Position numbers and translations under genes: made by a program. Shown here in pieces: positions 32,949 through 42,214 of a stretch of DNA of 64,000 bases (its first letter is position 1; the number at the start of each line of letters is the position of its first letter). The stretch spans positions 1 to 64,000 of the forward strand of contig JBKQPG010000039.1 in assembly GCA_052145115.1 (NCBI GenBank), given 5' to 3'. The stretch comes from CAIVVT01 sp052145115. GTDB lineage: Bacteria > Acidobacteriota > Terriglobia > Bryobacterales > Bryobacteraceae. A model generated the notes under the pieces. It did no database searches, was not told where the DNA came from, and saw only the letters and a list, made by a program, of their open reading frames with translations.

Positions 32949-34541
32949 TTACCCAATCTCGCGGGAGTAAAACGCACTTTGCAGGTGAATGCGCCCGCCT
33001 GCGGTGATCACGATATCTCCATCCGAATGGAGACTTAAGGTAGCTCTGCCTGACTCATTACTCGACTCCGTCAACATGATTTTGACTTGCTTCGGGGTGG
33101 CCAGCGAGATGGTCTCTTTCCCCTCCTTGTCGACGATGGCGATCCTATGCCCGCTCTTGGTTACGATGCGCTTAACGTCATTGGGTTTCACGTCACTGCC
33201 CCAGAAGTCCTCGGTGGGCGCCTTGTCCTGGCCGTTCCACGCGCACCCCAGGATCCTGGGCCGCTCCGGGTCGCCGTCTTCAAACGTGACCCAGACTTCA
33301 TCGCCGATCTCGGGCACGAAGTAAAACCCTCTATCGGCGCCGGCGTGCGGCGTCATCGTTCGTGCCCAACTCGTTTCGCCGTCCTCCTGCCAAAAGTACT
33401 GCACCTTGACTGAGCCCAACCCATATTCATCCTGGTTGTCGACCACCCGCGCCGGGACCGTGTTAAACCATGGCTTGACCTGCGGGGCCTTGGGATTGGT
33501 GTACTTCTGCCACGGCGTGCACCAGAATTGGTTCGAGTAGCCGTCGGGATTCCAGGTGTGAATCACTTTGACGACCCCGTAGGTTCCATTCGCGTCCAGG
33601 ACGCCCTGAATCTCGACTTCGTTCCCGGGCAACAGTTCCAGATTGCGGCTGACTCCGCTGCACGTGATGCCGCTTCCGATGGATCGACGGCTCTCTTTCT
33701 TGAGCAGCGCCTCGTATAGTTCCAGAGTCGGTTTCCGCGACCGCTGGACGATATAACCCGGAGGCAGATTGGCAGACTCCGATTTTACAGCCTCTACCAG
33801 CGAGCCGAGCGATCCATAAAATGGCGCGTCGTCCTGGACGTTGGTATAGACCTTGCTCTCCATCTTACGGAAGTCGTACTGCGCCCCGTTCATCGAAGGC
33901 TGGCTCAGCCGGCCCTTCGCCTGGAAGCCGATCAAGCCATCATCCTCGCCCCGCCATTGAAGCTCCGCGCCGGGCTGAAACTGATTCTGCACCTCGATGC
34001 CGTCTTCGGTAGGACGCATCCAGCTTTCCGCGTCATCCACCATCCGTTTAATAAAGTCGAAGTCCGTCTCCCCGTACTGAACGTAGCTCCGAGTTTCTGC
34101 AGAATCGAGCAGACCCTCGACAGAAAGCCCGGCGTCATCCACCAATTGATTGGTTACATCCGCCATGGTCTTCTGATGGTAATAAGCCTGCCGGGGCGTC
34201 AGATCGAGCTTGTAGCTCTTGGTCACGCCTACAAGGTGGATCGTGTAACTCCCATACACTTCATAATCGAGCTGGCTTTCAAGCACGAAACCCGTGAAGG
34301 CCACGTGTTCCACCCCGGAAGGGTCGAATGTGGATGCCTTCAGCGGCTTCCCCAATGCGTCTTCGAAAGGAAATCGTTGATCCTCCGTCTGGCGGCAGAC
34401 TACCTCGCACCACCAGTGGTCATTCAACTCCTGCCTGACGATGACTTGTTCGAGGATCGCGCCTTCGCTGAATTCGTCGAGCTGTTGTTCGTCAATGAAT
34501 ATCGTGATACGGCTCGGATCTGTGCTCTGGCTCGGGTTCAT
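32949..34541 (-). CDS. VgrG / Rhs-type tip protein (type VI or related contractile system)
   Basis: 530 residues. The N-terminal two thirds match the gp27-like hub (VRQELNDHWWCEVVCR, FTGFVLESQLDYEVYG, YVQYGETDFDFIKRMVDDA, GIEVQNQFQPGAELQW). The gp5 OB-fold follows (ARVVDNQDEYGLGSVKVQYFW, WARTMTPHAGADRGFYFVPEIGDEVWVTFEDGDPERPRILGCAWNG). The protein ends shortly after the beta-helix would begin (TLSLHSDGDIVITAGGRIHLQ), so it has almost no needle of its own. It forms the trimeric spike hub of a contractile injector and carries cargo. No baseplate, sheath or ClpV gene is in the window, so this is an orphan vgrG island. The start has only a weak site (GGAAAG). Confidence 0.9.
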   Translation of the reverse strand: MNPSQSTDPSRITIFIDEQQLDEFSEGAILEQVIVRQELNDHWWCEVVCRQTEDQRFPFEDALGKPLKASTFDPSGVEHVAFTGFVLESQLDYEVYGSYTIHLVGVTKSYKLDLTPRQAYYHQKTMADVTNQLVDDAGLSVEGLLDSAETRSYVQYGETDFDFIKRMVDDAESWMRPTEDGIEVQNQFQPGAELQWRGEDDGLIGFQAKGRLSQPSMNGAQYDFRKMESKVYTNVQDDAPFYGSLGSLVEAVKSESANLPPGYIVQRSRKPTLELYEALLKKESRRSIGSGITCSGVSRNLELLPGNEVEIQGVLDANGTYGVVKVIHTWNPDGYSNQFWCTPWQKYTNPKAPQVKPWFNTVPARVVDNQDEYGLGSVKVQYFWQEDGETSWARTMTPHAGADRGFYFVPEIGDEVWVTFEDGDPERPRILGCAWNGQDKAPTEDFWGSDVKPNDVKRIVTKSGHRIAIVDKEGKETISLATPKQVKIMLTESSNESGRATLSLHSDGDIVITAGGRIHLQSAFYSREIG

Positions 34542-34937
34542 GGCTTGTACTCACTTTCCGGTAGGGAACGGGGCCTCTCGATCGGGACCAGCCGCCTTGA
34601 TACAAAGCGACTGGTCTGCTTGGAAGCTGCGGTCTTCTGACCATTGACAGACTGACAGACAAAAACTTCCCGGCGATAGTACCATGCTATCGGAACACTC
34701 GGCAAGCTCCTCTCAAATCTGGAGGGCCGCGTAAACCTCCGCAGCCAGAGGTGGCTCGGCTGTGCGGGAGGGACTCCGTATTCCATTGCTGCGGCCTGCG
34801 ACTCTACCCGACAAGCCGTAAATGACACGATGGTTCTCTACCTTCGAGGCGCAGCGGCGGAAAGGTGCGCGACTCTCTATGGATATGAATCTGCAGCCAG
34901 GACGTGCCACCCCCCAAGCTCTCACCGGACTCAATCC
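34542..34937. other. Intergenic region upstream of vgrG
   Basis: About 400 bases between the end of the kinase gene and vgrG (both minus strand). Nothing protein-coding is convincing. The minus-strand promoter of the vgrG operon should lie here, but I cannot assign one with confidence. Confidence 0.35.
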
Positions 34938-37900
34938 CTAGTGCGATGGTTCAAAGCGGAAGTCGTTCTGGAGAAGCAACGGCTTGTTCGGTTCGACCAT
35001 GAACCCGAACGAGCCTGCTCCGCTGCCCGCCCGATCCCACTTGTCGATCGTCTGTCCGTTCACGCGGTGTTCGATGCCCGCTGGCGTCACAATGATCTGA
35101 ATGTTCGGGCTGTTGTCCTTGTTCAAGCGGACGCCTTTCACCTTGGCGTGCACGGAGCGCTTGCCTTCAATCACCTCAGAACTTTCAAAGGATCCTTCCT
35201 TCAGGATAAAGTCAAGGTAATTCTTCTCGTTCACAAAGTCCAGGCGCCATTCCAGCTTCTCTTTGCCAAGGCCGAACATCCGGCCGATTTTGCCCCCTGA
35301 AGAGAGTGCCGGAGTGAAGGTAACGACACCGTAAAACGGCGTCCTCGGGAACGCCAGCCAACCTGCAGTCTTCCGCACATACCATCCCGTATCACCCTCC
35401 AGTTGCCATGCCCCTTTGCCCCAGGCGGCGTCCATCGGGTCCTTCAGCCCTTGTTGCTCGACCTTGGCGACGGGGTTCTGCAAGTCGAGCGTCGATGTGT
35501 CGCCCGCTGCGAGAGTGACGTCCTTCATTACATCCTGTTGGTTCTCCAGACGCGCGCGGAACGTGTAGCGGCCTTCCGGCAGCGAGAGGGTCAACCGGCC
35601 CTCCTTTTCCATAACTGGCATCTCCCCCAGGGTGCTCTGCTGGCGGTAGCTGAGCCGGCTGCCCGGGGTACGGAGGATCGTAACGCTGGCTCGCAGCCGG
35701 TCTGACAACTGCAGAGCGACCTCGGGATTGCCGCTGCCTTCCTTCAACGTGGCCGTGATCGACTTCGGTGCAAACTGCTTCAACTGCGCTTCAATCTTGT
35801 GCTCGCCCACTGCGAGATTTTGAATCTGGAGCAGACCATTCTCCGGCGTCGTGCCTGATTCCTTGCCATCCACGAATACTCGTGCGCCCGGGCTGGTGCG
35901 GACCAGAACTGAGGCGAAAACGGCCTTCTTGCGCAATTGGAAGGCAACCGTCTGGTCCTGGCCCTTCAGGATCTTCACTGTTTTCCTGGCAGCATCGGCT
36001 TCGAATCCCGGCTTGGATACCTGCACATCGTAGGTTAGGGCCGGCAGCCCCACAACCCTGAATTTGCCGTCCGCCTCCGTGGTAACCTCCAGCACCGCTT
36101 TGCCGGATCGGAGGAACGCCACGTGCACGTCGCCCAGGCCCGTCTCCACAATCACGTTGCCGGTGTTGGCCTCGGCATCGATAAGTACCGATAGCGTGCG
36201 CCCCGCGCCGGTCTCAATCGATTTCGTGCGCCGCTCGTTGCCTTCGCCCAGCTCGATGCGCTGTGTGCCCGCAGGCAGGTTCGGCAAGTCGAGCCCTTCT
36301 TTGCCGAGCATACCGGCGGGCTTGCCGTTGACTTTCACTCGCACACCCTGGGCCGCCGCGACAATGTGCGTCTGGTCGCCGAAGTTGCTGACCAGCAGGG
36401 CGTTGAACTCCTTGTTACGCGGCGGCGCCAGGAACACGGGCAGGCCCGTGGGCGCCACCTCGAAACTGAACTCCAATTCGGAGCCTCTGCCATTCCAGAT
36501 CTTCACCGAGTGCTTTTCAGCCGTCAGCTCGCGCACCAGTTCTCCCCCCGGCATGCCCACTGCGGCGCCGCCATCGATCGACGCCTTCAAGCCCACCGGG
36601 CCGGACAGCCGCAGGATCACACTGGGAGTGAATGCCAGGTTCAACGGAACGTGGGCGCCGGCCTTGACTTCCAATTGCTGGCGCACCGTGCCATAGCCCG
36701 CCAGCCGCGCTTCCAGCTCATGCGTCCCCGCCGCCAGTTTCAATTCGAGGTTCGGATTCGCCACGCCCCGCTCCTGGCCGTCCACGAAAACTCTCGCCCC
36801 GGCCGGAGCCGCGCCAACCGAAAGAGTGCCTGCCGCGGACTGGTTCGTGGCCGGCTTCTGCTTCTGCTTCTGAATCAGCCATACGAGAGGGATCGAGACA
36901 GCCAATAGGCCAGCCAGAGCACCGACTGCGATCCAGGAGCGAGGTTTCTTCTTGGGAGGCCCGGTGGGGCCGGCCTGCATCGCGCCCGGGCTCCCCACTG
37001 GCGGCTGCGCCGGGGGCGCAGGCGGTCCCGCTTCCGCCACGTTCGGGGGCTGTGCTTCCGCTCCGGGCGGCGCGGGCGGAACAGCGGGGATCGCGGCCGG
37101 CGGCGGCGCTGTTCCGGCGGGCGGCGCTGCCACCACTATCGTCTCCAGGCGCCGTCGCAGCAGGCTCGCGGCCTTTTGAACCTCCGCGTCCCCTTCGTAG
37201 CGCGCCACGATGCCGTCCACGCGCCGCGTGGCATCGGCGATGGTTTCTGCGTCGCTCGAGCCCGGCGTTTCCTGTCCGACCCTGCGGAGTTCATCCAGGT
37301 CGTTGCGGCGAACCTCCTGCAGCTTGCGGCTCAGCGATTGCTGAAGTTGAGCCAGACGCGGCTCGTTGGGGAACCTGGACAGCCCCGCGCGGATGGCCTT
37401 CATCGCAGCGTGAACGTCGCCCTCCGCCTGCAGTTGTCTTACCTGGGAAACCAGGCGCTCAATCTCCTCCTCGCGCTTGCGGTCCCGGAACATGTTCAAC
37501 AGGCCCTTGACCAGCGCATGCTCGGGCTCGAGTTCCAGCGCTTCCTTGAGGTACGCTTCCGCGCCGGCTGAATTCTCATCCATCAGGCGGCGCGCCTGCT
37601 CGACCAGGTTTTCCAGCAAGGCGTCGTGAATCGCCCCATTCCGCTCATCCAGTTTGCGCGCCTGGCGGAGGTCCGCCAGACCGGCCTCGTGGTTGCCCAC
37701 GGCACACTCGCGTTGCCCTTGCTCGGACAGTCGCTTCGCCTCGGCTTCCCGCTCCAGCCCCTGCTTGGCCAGCTTCTCGAGTTCGACGAGTTCGACATCC
37801 CCCGAAAACTCCTGCAGCGCCTGGATCGCGACTTCCTGCGCACGGCAGTAGTCGCCGATCCCCAGGTAGTAGTCGACCTGCTCGACCCGGCGGCCCTTCT

Positions 37901-39884
37901 CTTCCAGCATGGAGTGCTGGTCGCGCCGCTTCTTCAGATGCTCGATCTCGAGATTCAGGCCCGGGTAGCGGCCATGAATGGTCTGCAAAGTCTCCCACTG
38001 GGCCATCGCCTCGCCGAACTGGCCGTTCTCTTCGGCGGACCTCGCCCGGGCGACGATGCTATCGACCTGGTCGCTCTTCTCACGCGCTCGTTTCAGTGCC
38101 TGCTCGAAATGCGCCTCGCCCGGGTTGGCCCGCACGGCTTCGTCCAGGATGCTGACCCTTCGCCGCAGATCCGGCTCGGCCTCCACCTCGCGGTCCGTAT
38201 CTACAATGCGTTCGGCGAAGGCTTGTCGTTGTTGCTCTTCGATGTCGAACTGAAGCGCCTGGAACAGCGCATTGCCCGGGTACTTGTCGACTTGCGCCTT
38301 GCAGATCGAAAGCGCCGCCTGAAAATTCCCCTGCCCCAGGTGCCGCTGAGCATCGGCATAGGCTTCCTTGATCGCATCTCTCTCTGAACGGACCCTGTTG
38401 AACAGCTTCTGATAGTTCGTGCTCCTGCCCACTGCTGTGATCTCAGGCGCTTGCCGGTCGAGCTCCAGCACCCGCTCCAGCTTGCTGAGCGCGGAGCTGA
38501 TCTCGCCGCGGCCTTCCGCCTCCAGGGCGGCTTTATAGAACTGCTCCTTCTCCTGTTTCAGCCGCAAGTACTCGCGTTCCAGCCGATCCACTTCCGCGAG
38601 CAATTGCGTGGCGCGCGCCTCCGTCGGCCGCTGTTGCAGGATGCGCTGCAAAGCGTCCCGGGCATGCGAGTATTGCCGGGCATCGATGTGTTGCTGCGCC
38701 AGCCGGACCCAATCCTTCTGATCGCGCTCGGTGCGCCGGTTTTCGATTTTACTCTTGAGATTCAGGGCCTCCGGATTCTGCGCCTCGAGTTGCAGAACCT
38801 CTTCGATCTTCGACAGCGCCAGCGGGTACTCGTCTTCTTCCATCCGCGCTCTGGCGTCTTCGAGCAGTTGGCGGATCTTCCGCTCGCGCATCTTGGCGTC
38901 GATCTGCTGTCGCAGGTCGTTGATGGCTGGATCCAGATGACCTTCCGCTTCCAATTCGCCCAGGATTTCCGAAGCGAACTGCAGGTCGCCCATTTCGTAA
39001 TAATCCGTCGCCCTTTGTACGCGCGGCCGGACGCGCGCCGGATTGAAAATCTCGATCGGATCGTTCCGCGCCGCCTTCTGCAGCGTTTCGCCGAACTCCC
39101 GGGCGCTGGAATAGCGATGCCTCGGCTGCTTCGCCATGGCCTTGTGGATCGCCTGGCTCAGGGCGGCGTTCACGGCCGGGTTCAGTTCCGAGGCCGGCAG
39201 CGGTACGAAATTCAGCACCGCGTCCACCACCGCCTCTTCGGTCGGCCGTTCGAAAGGTCTGCGCCGGGTCAGGGTTTCGTAACACACCACGCCCAGGGAA
39301 AAGACGTCCGACAGCGCCGACACCGGCTTCATCTCGAGCTGTTCGGGCGCCATGTAGAGCAGCGTCCCCTTCATGCTGCGTGTCCGCGTCGCCGCATCCA
39401 TCCGGCGGGCGATGCCGAAGTCGATGATCTTCGTCGAGTCGTCTTCCAGCACGAAGATGTTGCTCGGCTTGATGTCCCGGTGCACCAGCCCGCGCTCGTG
39501 CGCCGCCTGCAGGCCCCGGCAAACCTGGCAAATGATGTCCACGGTCCGTTCGACCGTGAGACGCTGGCTCGACGTTTTGATCAGCCGGTCCAGCGTGACG
39601 CCCGGCAGCAGCGGCATCACCAGGTAAGGTTTGACGCCTTCGCTGTCCTCGAATTGCCCGATGTCGTAGATCTCTACGATATTCGGGTGAATCAGGGAAG
39701 CCAGAACCTCGCATTCTGCTTGAAACAGCTGAAGGGCATTGGTGTCAGCGATATCCAGGAGGGCTTTCAAGGCCACGGTGCGCTTCATCACCGCGTCGAA
39801 TGCCTTGTAAACCACGCCCATCCCACCATGGGCGATGACCTCCTGGACTTCGTATCGGCTCTGAATGGTCGTGGGCGCACTCAT
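34938..39884 (-). CDS. Giant Ser/Thr protein kinase with TPR/coiled-coil region, one membrane helix and PEGA repeats
   Basis: 1648 residues. Kinase domain, residues 10-270: Gly-rich loop AHGGMGVVYKAFD, K40, catalytic loop VHRDIKPSN (D137), DFG at 155-157 and MAPEQ. Residues about 280-930 are long helices with repeated TPR-like units and heptads. A Pro/Ala-rich linker follows, then one transmembrane helix (about 984-1005). The outside part carries PEGA modules (about 1020-1090, ARVFVDGQERG; and about 1325-1390, ARVFVDGKESG), a carboxypeptidase-like insertion between them (GKFRVVGLPALTYDVQVSKPGFE), and a C-terminal laminin-G-like domain (about 1500-1648). It is a membrane receptor kinase sensing an envelope signal. 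It lies upstream of vgrG on the same strand; Thr kinases such as PpkA regulate some type VI systems, so control of the island is a possibility, not shown. Confidence 0.92.
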   Translation of the reverse strand: MSAPTTIQSRYEVQEVIAHGGMGVVYKAFDAVMKRTVALKALLDIADTNALQLFQAECEVLASLIHPNIVEIYDIGQFEDSEGVKPYLVMPLLPGVTLDRLIKTSSQRLTVERTVDIICQVCRGLQAAHERGLVHRDIKPSNIFVLEDDSTKIIDFGIARRMDAATRTRSMKGTLLYMAPEQLEMKPVSALSDVFSLGVVCYETLTRRRPFERPTEEAVVDAVLNFVPLPASELNPAVNAALSQAIHKAMAKQPRHRYSSAREFGETLQKAARNDPIEIFNPARVRPRVQRATDYYEMGDLQFASEILGELEAEGHLDPAINDLRQQIDAKMRERKIRQLLEDARARMEEDEYPLALSKIEEVLQLEAQNPEALNLKSKIENRRTERDQKDWVRLAQQHIDARQYSHARDALQRILQQRPTEARATQLLAEVDRLEREYLRLKQEKEQFYKAALEAEGRGEISSALSKLERVLELDRQAPEITAVGRSTNYQKLFNRVRSERDAIKEAYADAQRHLGQGNFQAALSICKAQVDKYPGNALFQALQFDIEEQQRQAFAERIVDTDREVEAEPDLRRRVSILDEAVRANPGEAHFEQALKRAREKSDQVDSIVARARSAEENGQFGEAMAQWETLQTIHGRYPGLNLEIEHLKKRRDQHSMLEEKGRRVEQVDYYLGIGDYCRAQEVAIQALQEFSGDVELVELEKLAKQGLEREAEAKRLSEQGQRECAVGNHEAGLADLRQARKLDERNGAIHDALLENLVEQARRLMDENSAGAEAYLKEALELEPEHALVKGLLNMFRDRKREEEIERLVSQVRQLQAEGDVHAAMKAIRAGLSRFPNEPRLAQLQQSLSRKLQEVRRNDLDELRRVGQETPGSSDAETIADATRRVDGIVARYEGDAEVQKAASLLRRRLETIVVAAPPAGTAPPPAAIPAVPPAPPGAEAQPPNVAEAGPPAPPAQPPVGSPGAMQAGPTGPPKKKPRSWIAVGALAGLLAVSIPLVWLIQKQKQKPATNQSAAGTLSVGAAPAGARVFVDGQERGVANPNLELKLAAGTHELEARLAGYGTVRQQLEVKAGAHVPLNLAFTPSVILRLSGPVGLKASIDGGAAVGMPGGELVRELTAEKHSVKIWNGRGSELEFSFEVAPTGLPVFLAPPRNKEFNALLVSNFGDQTHIVAAAQGVRVKVNGKPAGMLGKEGLDLPNLPAGTQRIELGEGNERRTKSIETGAGRTLSVLIDAEANTGNVIVETGLGDVHVAFLRSGKAVLEVTTEADGKFRVVGLPALTYDVQVSKPGFEADAARKTVKILKGQDQTVAFQLRKKAVFASVLVRTSPGARVFVDGKESGTTPENGLLQIQNLAVGEHKIEAQLKQFAPKSITATLKEGSGNPEVALQLSDRLRASVTILRTPGSRLSYRQQSTLGEMPVMEKEGRLTLSLPEGRYTFRARLENQQDVMKDVTLAAGDTSTLDLQNPVAKVEQQGLKDPMDAAWGKGAWQLEGDTGWYVRKTAGWLAFPRTPFYGVVTFTPALSSGGKIGRMFGLGKEKLEWRLDFVNEKNYLDFILKEGSFESSEVIEGKRSVHAKVKGVRLNKDNSPNIQIIVTPAGIEHRVNGQTIDKWDRAGSGAGSFGFMVEPNKPLLLQNDFRFEPSH

Positions 39885-40133
39885 GATTCTACGGCTTCGA
39901 CTGTACCCAGAATAAGGCGTGCGCGCGACGAAGAAAAGGCTTTATCCCCTCGCGTATCTTCGGCCCAGGCCTAATCCCGGTCCCTGCGCCATGCCCCAGC
40001 GCAGTCCGTCTCCCGACGCCGGACGCCTGCGGACCATCTCCGCCACCGCTTGCTCTGGACCGCCGCTCGCGCGCCGTCCCTCGCACAGCCGCCACCGGCA
40101 CGTTATAGATTCGATATAGACAAGGAGAGATGG

Positions 40134-41285
40134 ATGTCCGATACGCCCACGCCCCTGCCAGCCCCGGTCCTTTCGCGCCGCAGCCTGCTGGCCTCCGCTT
40201 CCGCCTTCACGATTGTCGCCCCCCAGTCCATCCGCGGCTCGCAGGCCAACTCGAAGCTCTCGGTCGGCCTGATCGGCGCCGGCGGACGCGGCAGTTATGA
40301 CGCCGGCATCGTCCACGGCGATCCCCGCGCTTCGATCACCGCCCTGTGCGATCTGTACGACGACCGCATCGAAACAGCGAAAGCGACCATCAAGGTCTCC
40401 AACCCGAAGACCTGCACCGATTTTGAGAAGCTGCTCGCCGACCCCTCCATCGACGCCGTCTTCATCGCCACTCCGCCCTTCGAGCACCCGCGCATGCTCG
40501 AGGCCGCCATCGCGTCCCGGAAGCACGTCTATTGCGAAAAGCCGATCGGCGTCGATTACGCCGGCTGCCAACGCGCCATGGCGGCCGGACGCCAGGCCGG
40601 TCCGAAGCAGTGCGTCGCCATCGGCTTTCAGCAGCGCTACGGTCCGGTCTACCTCGAAGCCTACAAGCGCATTCAGGAGGGCCAGATCGGACCGCTGGTC
40701 AACGCCCGCGCTTCCTGGATTGCGGGCGACCCCTTCCACCGCGTCCCGTATTCCGACCCGGGCATCGAGAAGCTTCGCAACTGGTTCTGCTATCCCGAAT
40801 TGTCCGGCGACATCATCGTCGAACAGGATTGCCACAACTTCGACGACCTGCACTGGTTCCTGGGCGCCACGCCGCTCAAGGCCGTCGGCTATGGCGGAGC
40901 CAAGGTCCGCACCAGCATGCAGATCATGGACCACCTGACGCTCTCCTTCGAATGGCCCGGCGGCATTCACGTGAACTACGAAGCCAACCAGCTAACGCCG
41001 CCCGGCTTCACCAAGGTCGGCGAGGAGTTCACCGGCACGAAGGGCGTCATCGAGACCTCGCGCGCCCGCATGATCCATCACAAGAGCAAGCAGGAGCACG
41101 AGACCATCCCCTCCCCGCACGACATCACCATCGACGCCATCGGGGCTTTTCTCGGCCGCGTCCTCAGCGGCGGCGTGGAAAACGTCGTCGAGCGTTCGGC
41201 TCACAGCACAATGATCGCCATTCTCGGCCGCACCGCCATCTACACCGGTAAGGAGGTTACATGGAAAGCTCTCTACGGAGCGTGA
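40134..41285 (+). CDS. Gfo/Idh/MocA family oxidoreductase with Tat leader
   Basis: 383 residues from ATG 40134 (AAGGAGAGATGG upstream); an upstream in-frame start at 40050 lacks a site. Residues 14-30 hold SRRSLLASASAF, a twin-arginine-like leader, so the enzyme is probably periplasmic. The Rossmann motif is VGLIGAGGRGSYDAG; the catalytic motif CEKPIG carries the conserved Lys and Pro; QQRYGPVYLEAYKRIQEG and EQDCHNFDDLHWFLG (His and Asp) follow. Family members oxidise or reduce sugar alcohols or sugars with NAD(P). This exported subgroup is common in Bryobacterales and Planctomycetes. The next gene overlaps its last 25 bases. Confidence 0.88.
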   Translation: MSDTPTPLPAPVLSRRSLLASASAFTIVAPQSIRGSQANSKLSVGLIGAGGRGSYDAGIVHGDPRASITALCDLYDDRIETAKATIKVSNPKTCTDFEKLLADPSIDAVFIATPPFEHPRMLEAAIASRKHVYCEKPIGVDYAGCQRAMAAGRQAGPKQCVAIGFQQRYGPVYLEAYKRIQEGQIGPLVNARASWIAGDPFHRVPYSDPGIEKLRNWFCYPELSGDIIVEQDCHNFDDLHWFLGATPLKAVGYGGAKVRTSMQIMDHLTLSFEWPGGIHVNYEANQLTPPGFTKVGEEFTGTKGVIETSRARMIHHKSKQEHETIPSPHDITIDAIGAFLGRVLSGGVENVVERSAHSTMIAILGRTAIYTGKEVTWKALYGA

Positions 41286-42169
41286 AGCGCCCCGCGCTTC
41301 TGCTCTCAGCCCTGGCCGCGACCGCGCTTTTCGGCGCGTCGCTGGCTTCCGCGCAGGGCCCCAAGCTGCGCATCGTCGCCATCGGCGCGCATCCTGACGA
41401 CTGCGAGGAGGAGTTCGGCGGCACGGCCGCGAAATTCGCCCGCGCCGGCCACCGCGTGAAATTCCTTTCGGTCACCAACGGCGACGCGGGCCACCAGACC
41501 TTGGGCGGCGCAGCCCTGGCCCGGCGCCGATTCCTGGAGGCGCAGGAGTGCGCGCGCCGTCTCGGCATCGCCGAGTACCAGGTGCTCGACAATCACGACG
41601 GCGAGTTGATGCCCACGCTTGAAGTGCGCCGCCAGATCATCCGCGCCATCCGCCAGTGGAAGGCCGACATCGTGCTCGCGCCACGGCCCAACGACTACCA
41701 CCCCGATCACCGCTACACCGGCATCCTGGTGCAGGACTCCGCCTACATGGTGGTCGTCCCCAATGTCGTCCCCGACACCGCGCCGCTCGACAACAACCCG
41801 ATCTTCCTCTATTACCAGGACGGCTTCCAGAAACCCGCCCCCTTCCGGCCCGACGTCGCGGTCCCCATCGACGACGTCTGGGACCGCAAGATCTCCGGCC
41901 TCGATGCCCACGTCTCGCAATTCTATGAGTGGCTGCCGTGGGTCGACCACACGCTGAGCCAGGTGCCCGCCGACGCCAAGGCGCGCCGCGAGTGGCTCGC
42001 CCAGAACTTCGGTCGCCGCCCGCTGACCGGCGCCGTGCGTCAGGCGCTGGTCGATGAGCTCGGCGCCGCCGCCGCCAATGGAGTGACGCACGCCGAGGCC
42101 TTCGAGCTGTGCGAGTACGGCCGCCGCCCCTCGCTCAGCGAACTGCGGGCCTTATTCCCATTGCGCTGA
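41261..42169 (+). CDS. PIG-L family deacetylase (LmbE-like), secreted
   Basis: 302 residues. The ATG at 41261 lies within the end of the oxidoreductase gene (25-base overlap), with AAGGAGG five bases upstream, so translation is coupled. Residues 1-32 form a signal peptide. Metal-binding motif AHPDD at 43-47 and the distal YHPDHRYTG histidine pair are present, as in zinc-dependent N-acetylglucosaminyl deacetylases (PIG-L, MshB, BshB). Probably removes N-acetyl groups from a sugar conjugate outside the cytoplasm. The pairing with a Gfo/Idh enzyme suggests successive steps on one amino sugar. Confidence 0.88.
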   Translation: MESSLRSVKRPALLLSALAATALFGASLASAQGPKLRIVAIGAHPDDCEEEFGGTAAKFARAGHRVKFLSVTNGDAGHQTLGGAALARRRFLEAQECARRLGIAEYQVLDNHDGELMPTLEVRRQIIRAIRQWKADIVLAPRPNDYHPDHRYTGILVQDSAYMVVVPNVVPDTAPLDNNPIFLYYQDGFQKPAPFRPDVAVPIDDVWDRKISGLDAHVSQFYEWLPWVDHTLSQVPADAKARREWLAQNFGRRPLTGAVRQALVDELGAAAANGVTHAEAFELCEYGRRPSLSELRALFPLR

Positions 42170-42214
42170 CGCGCCGCGCCGGTAATCGGCCGTCAGCCGC
42201 AATACACTAAATAC

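Noticed and set aside
34538..34828. A 96-residue minus-strand gene between vgrG and the kinase
   Set aside because: No ribosome site, no recognisable pattern, and it overlaps the vgrG start.
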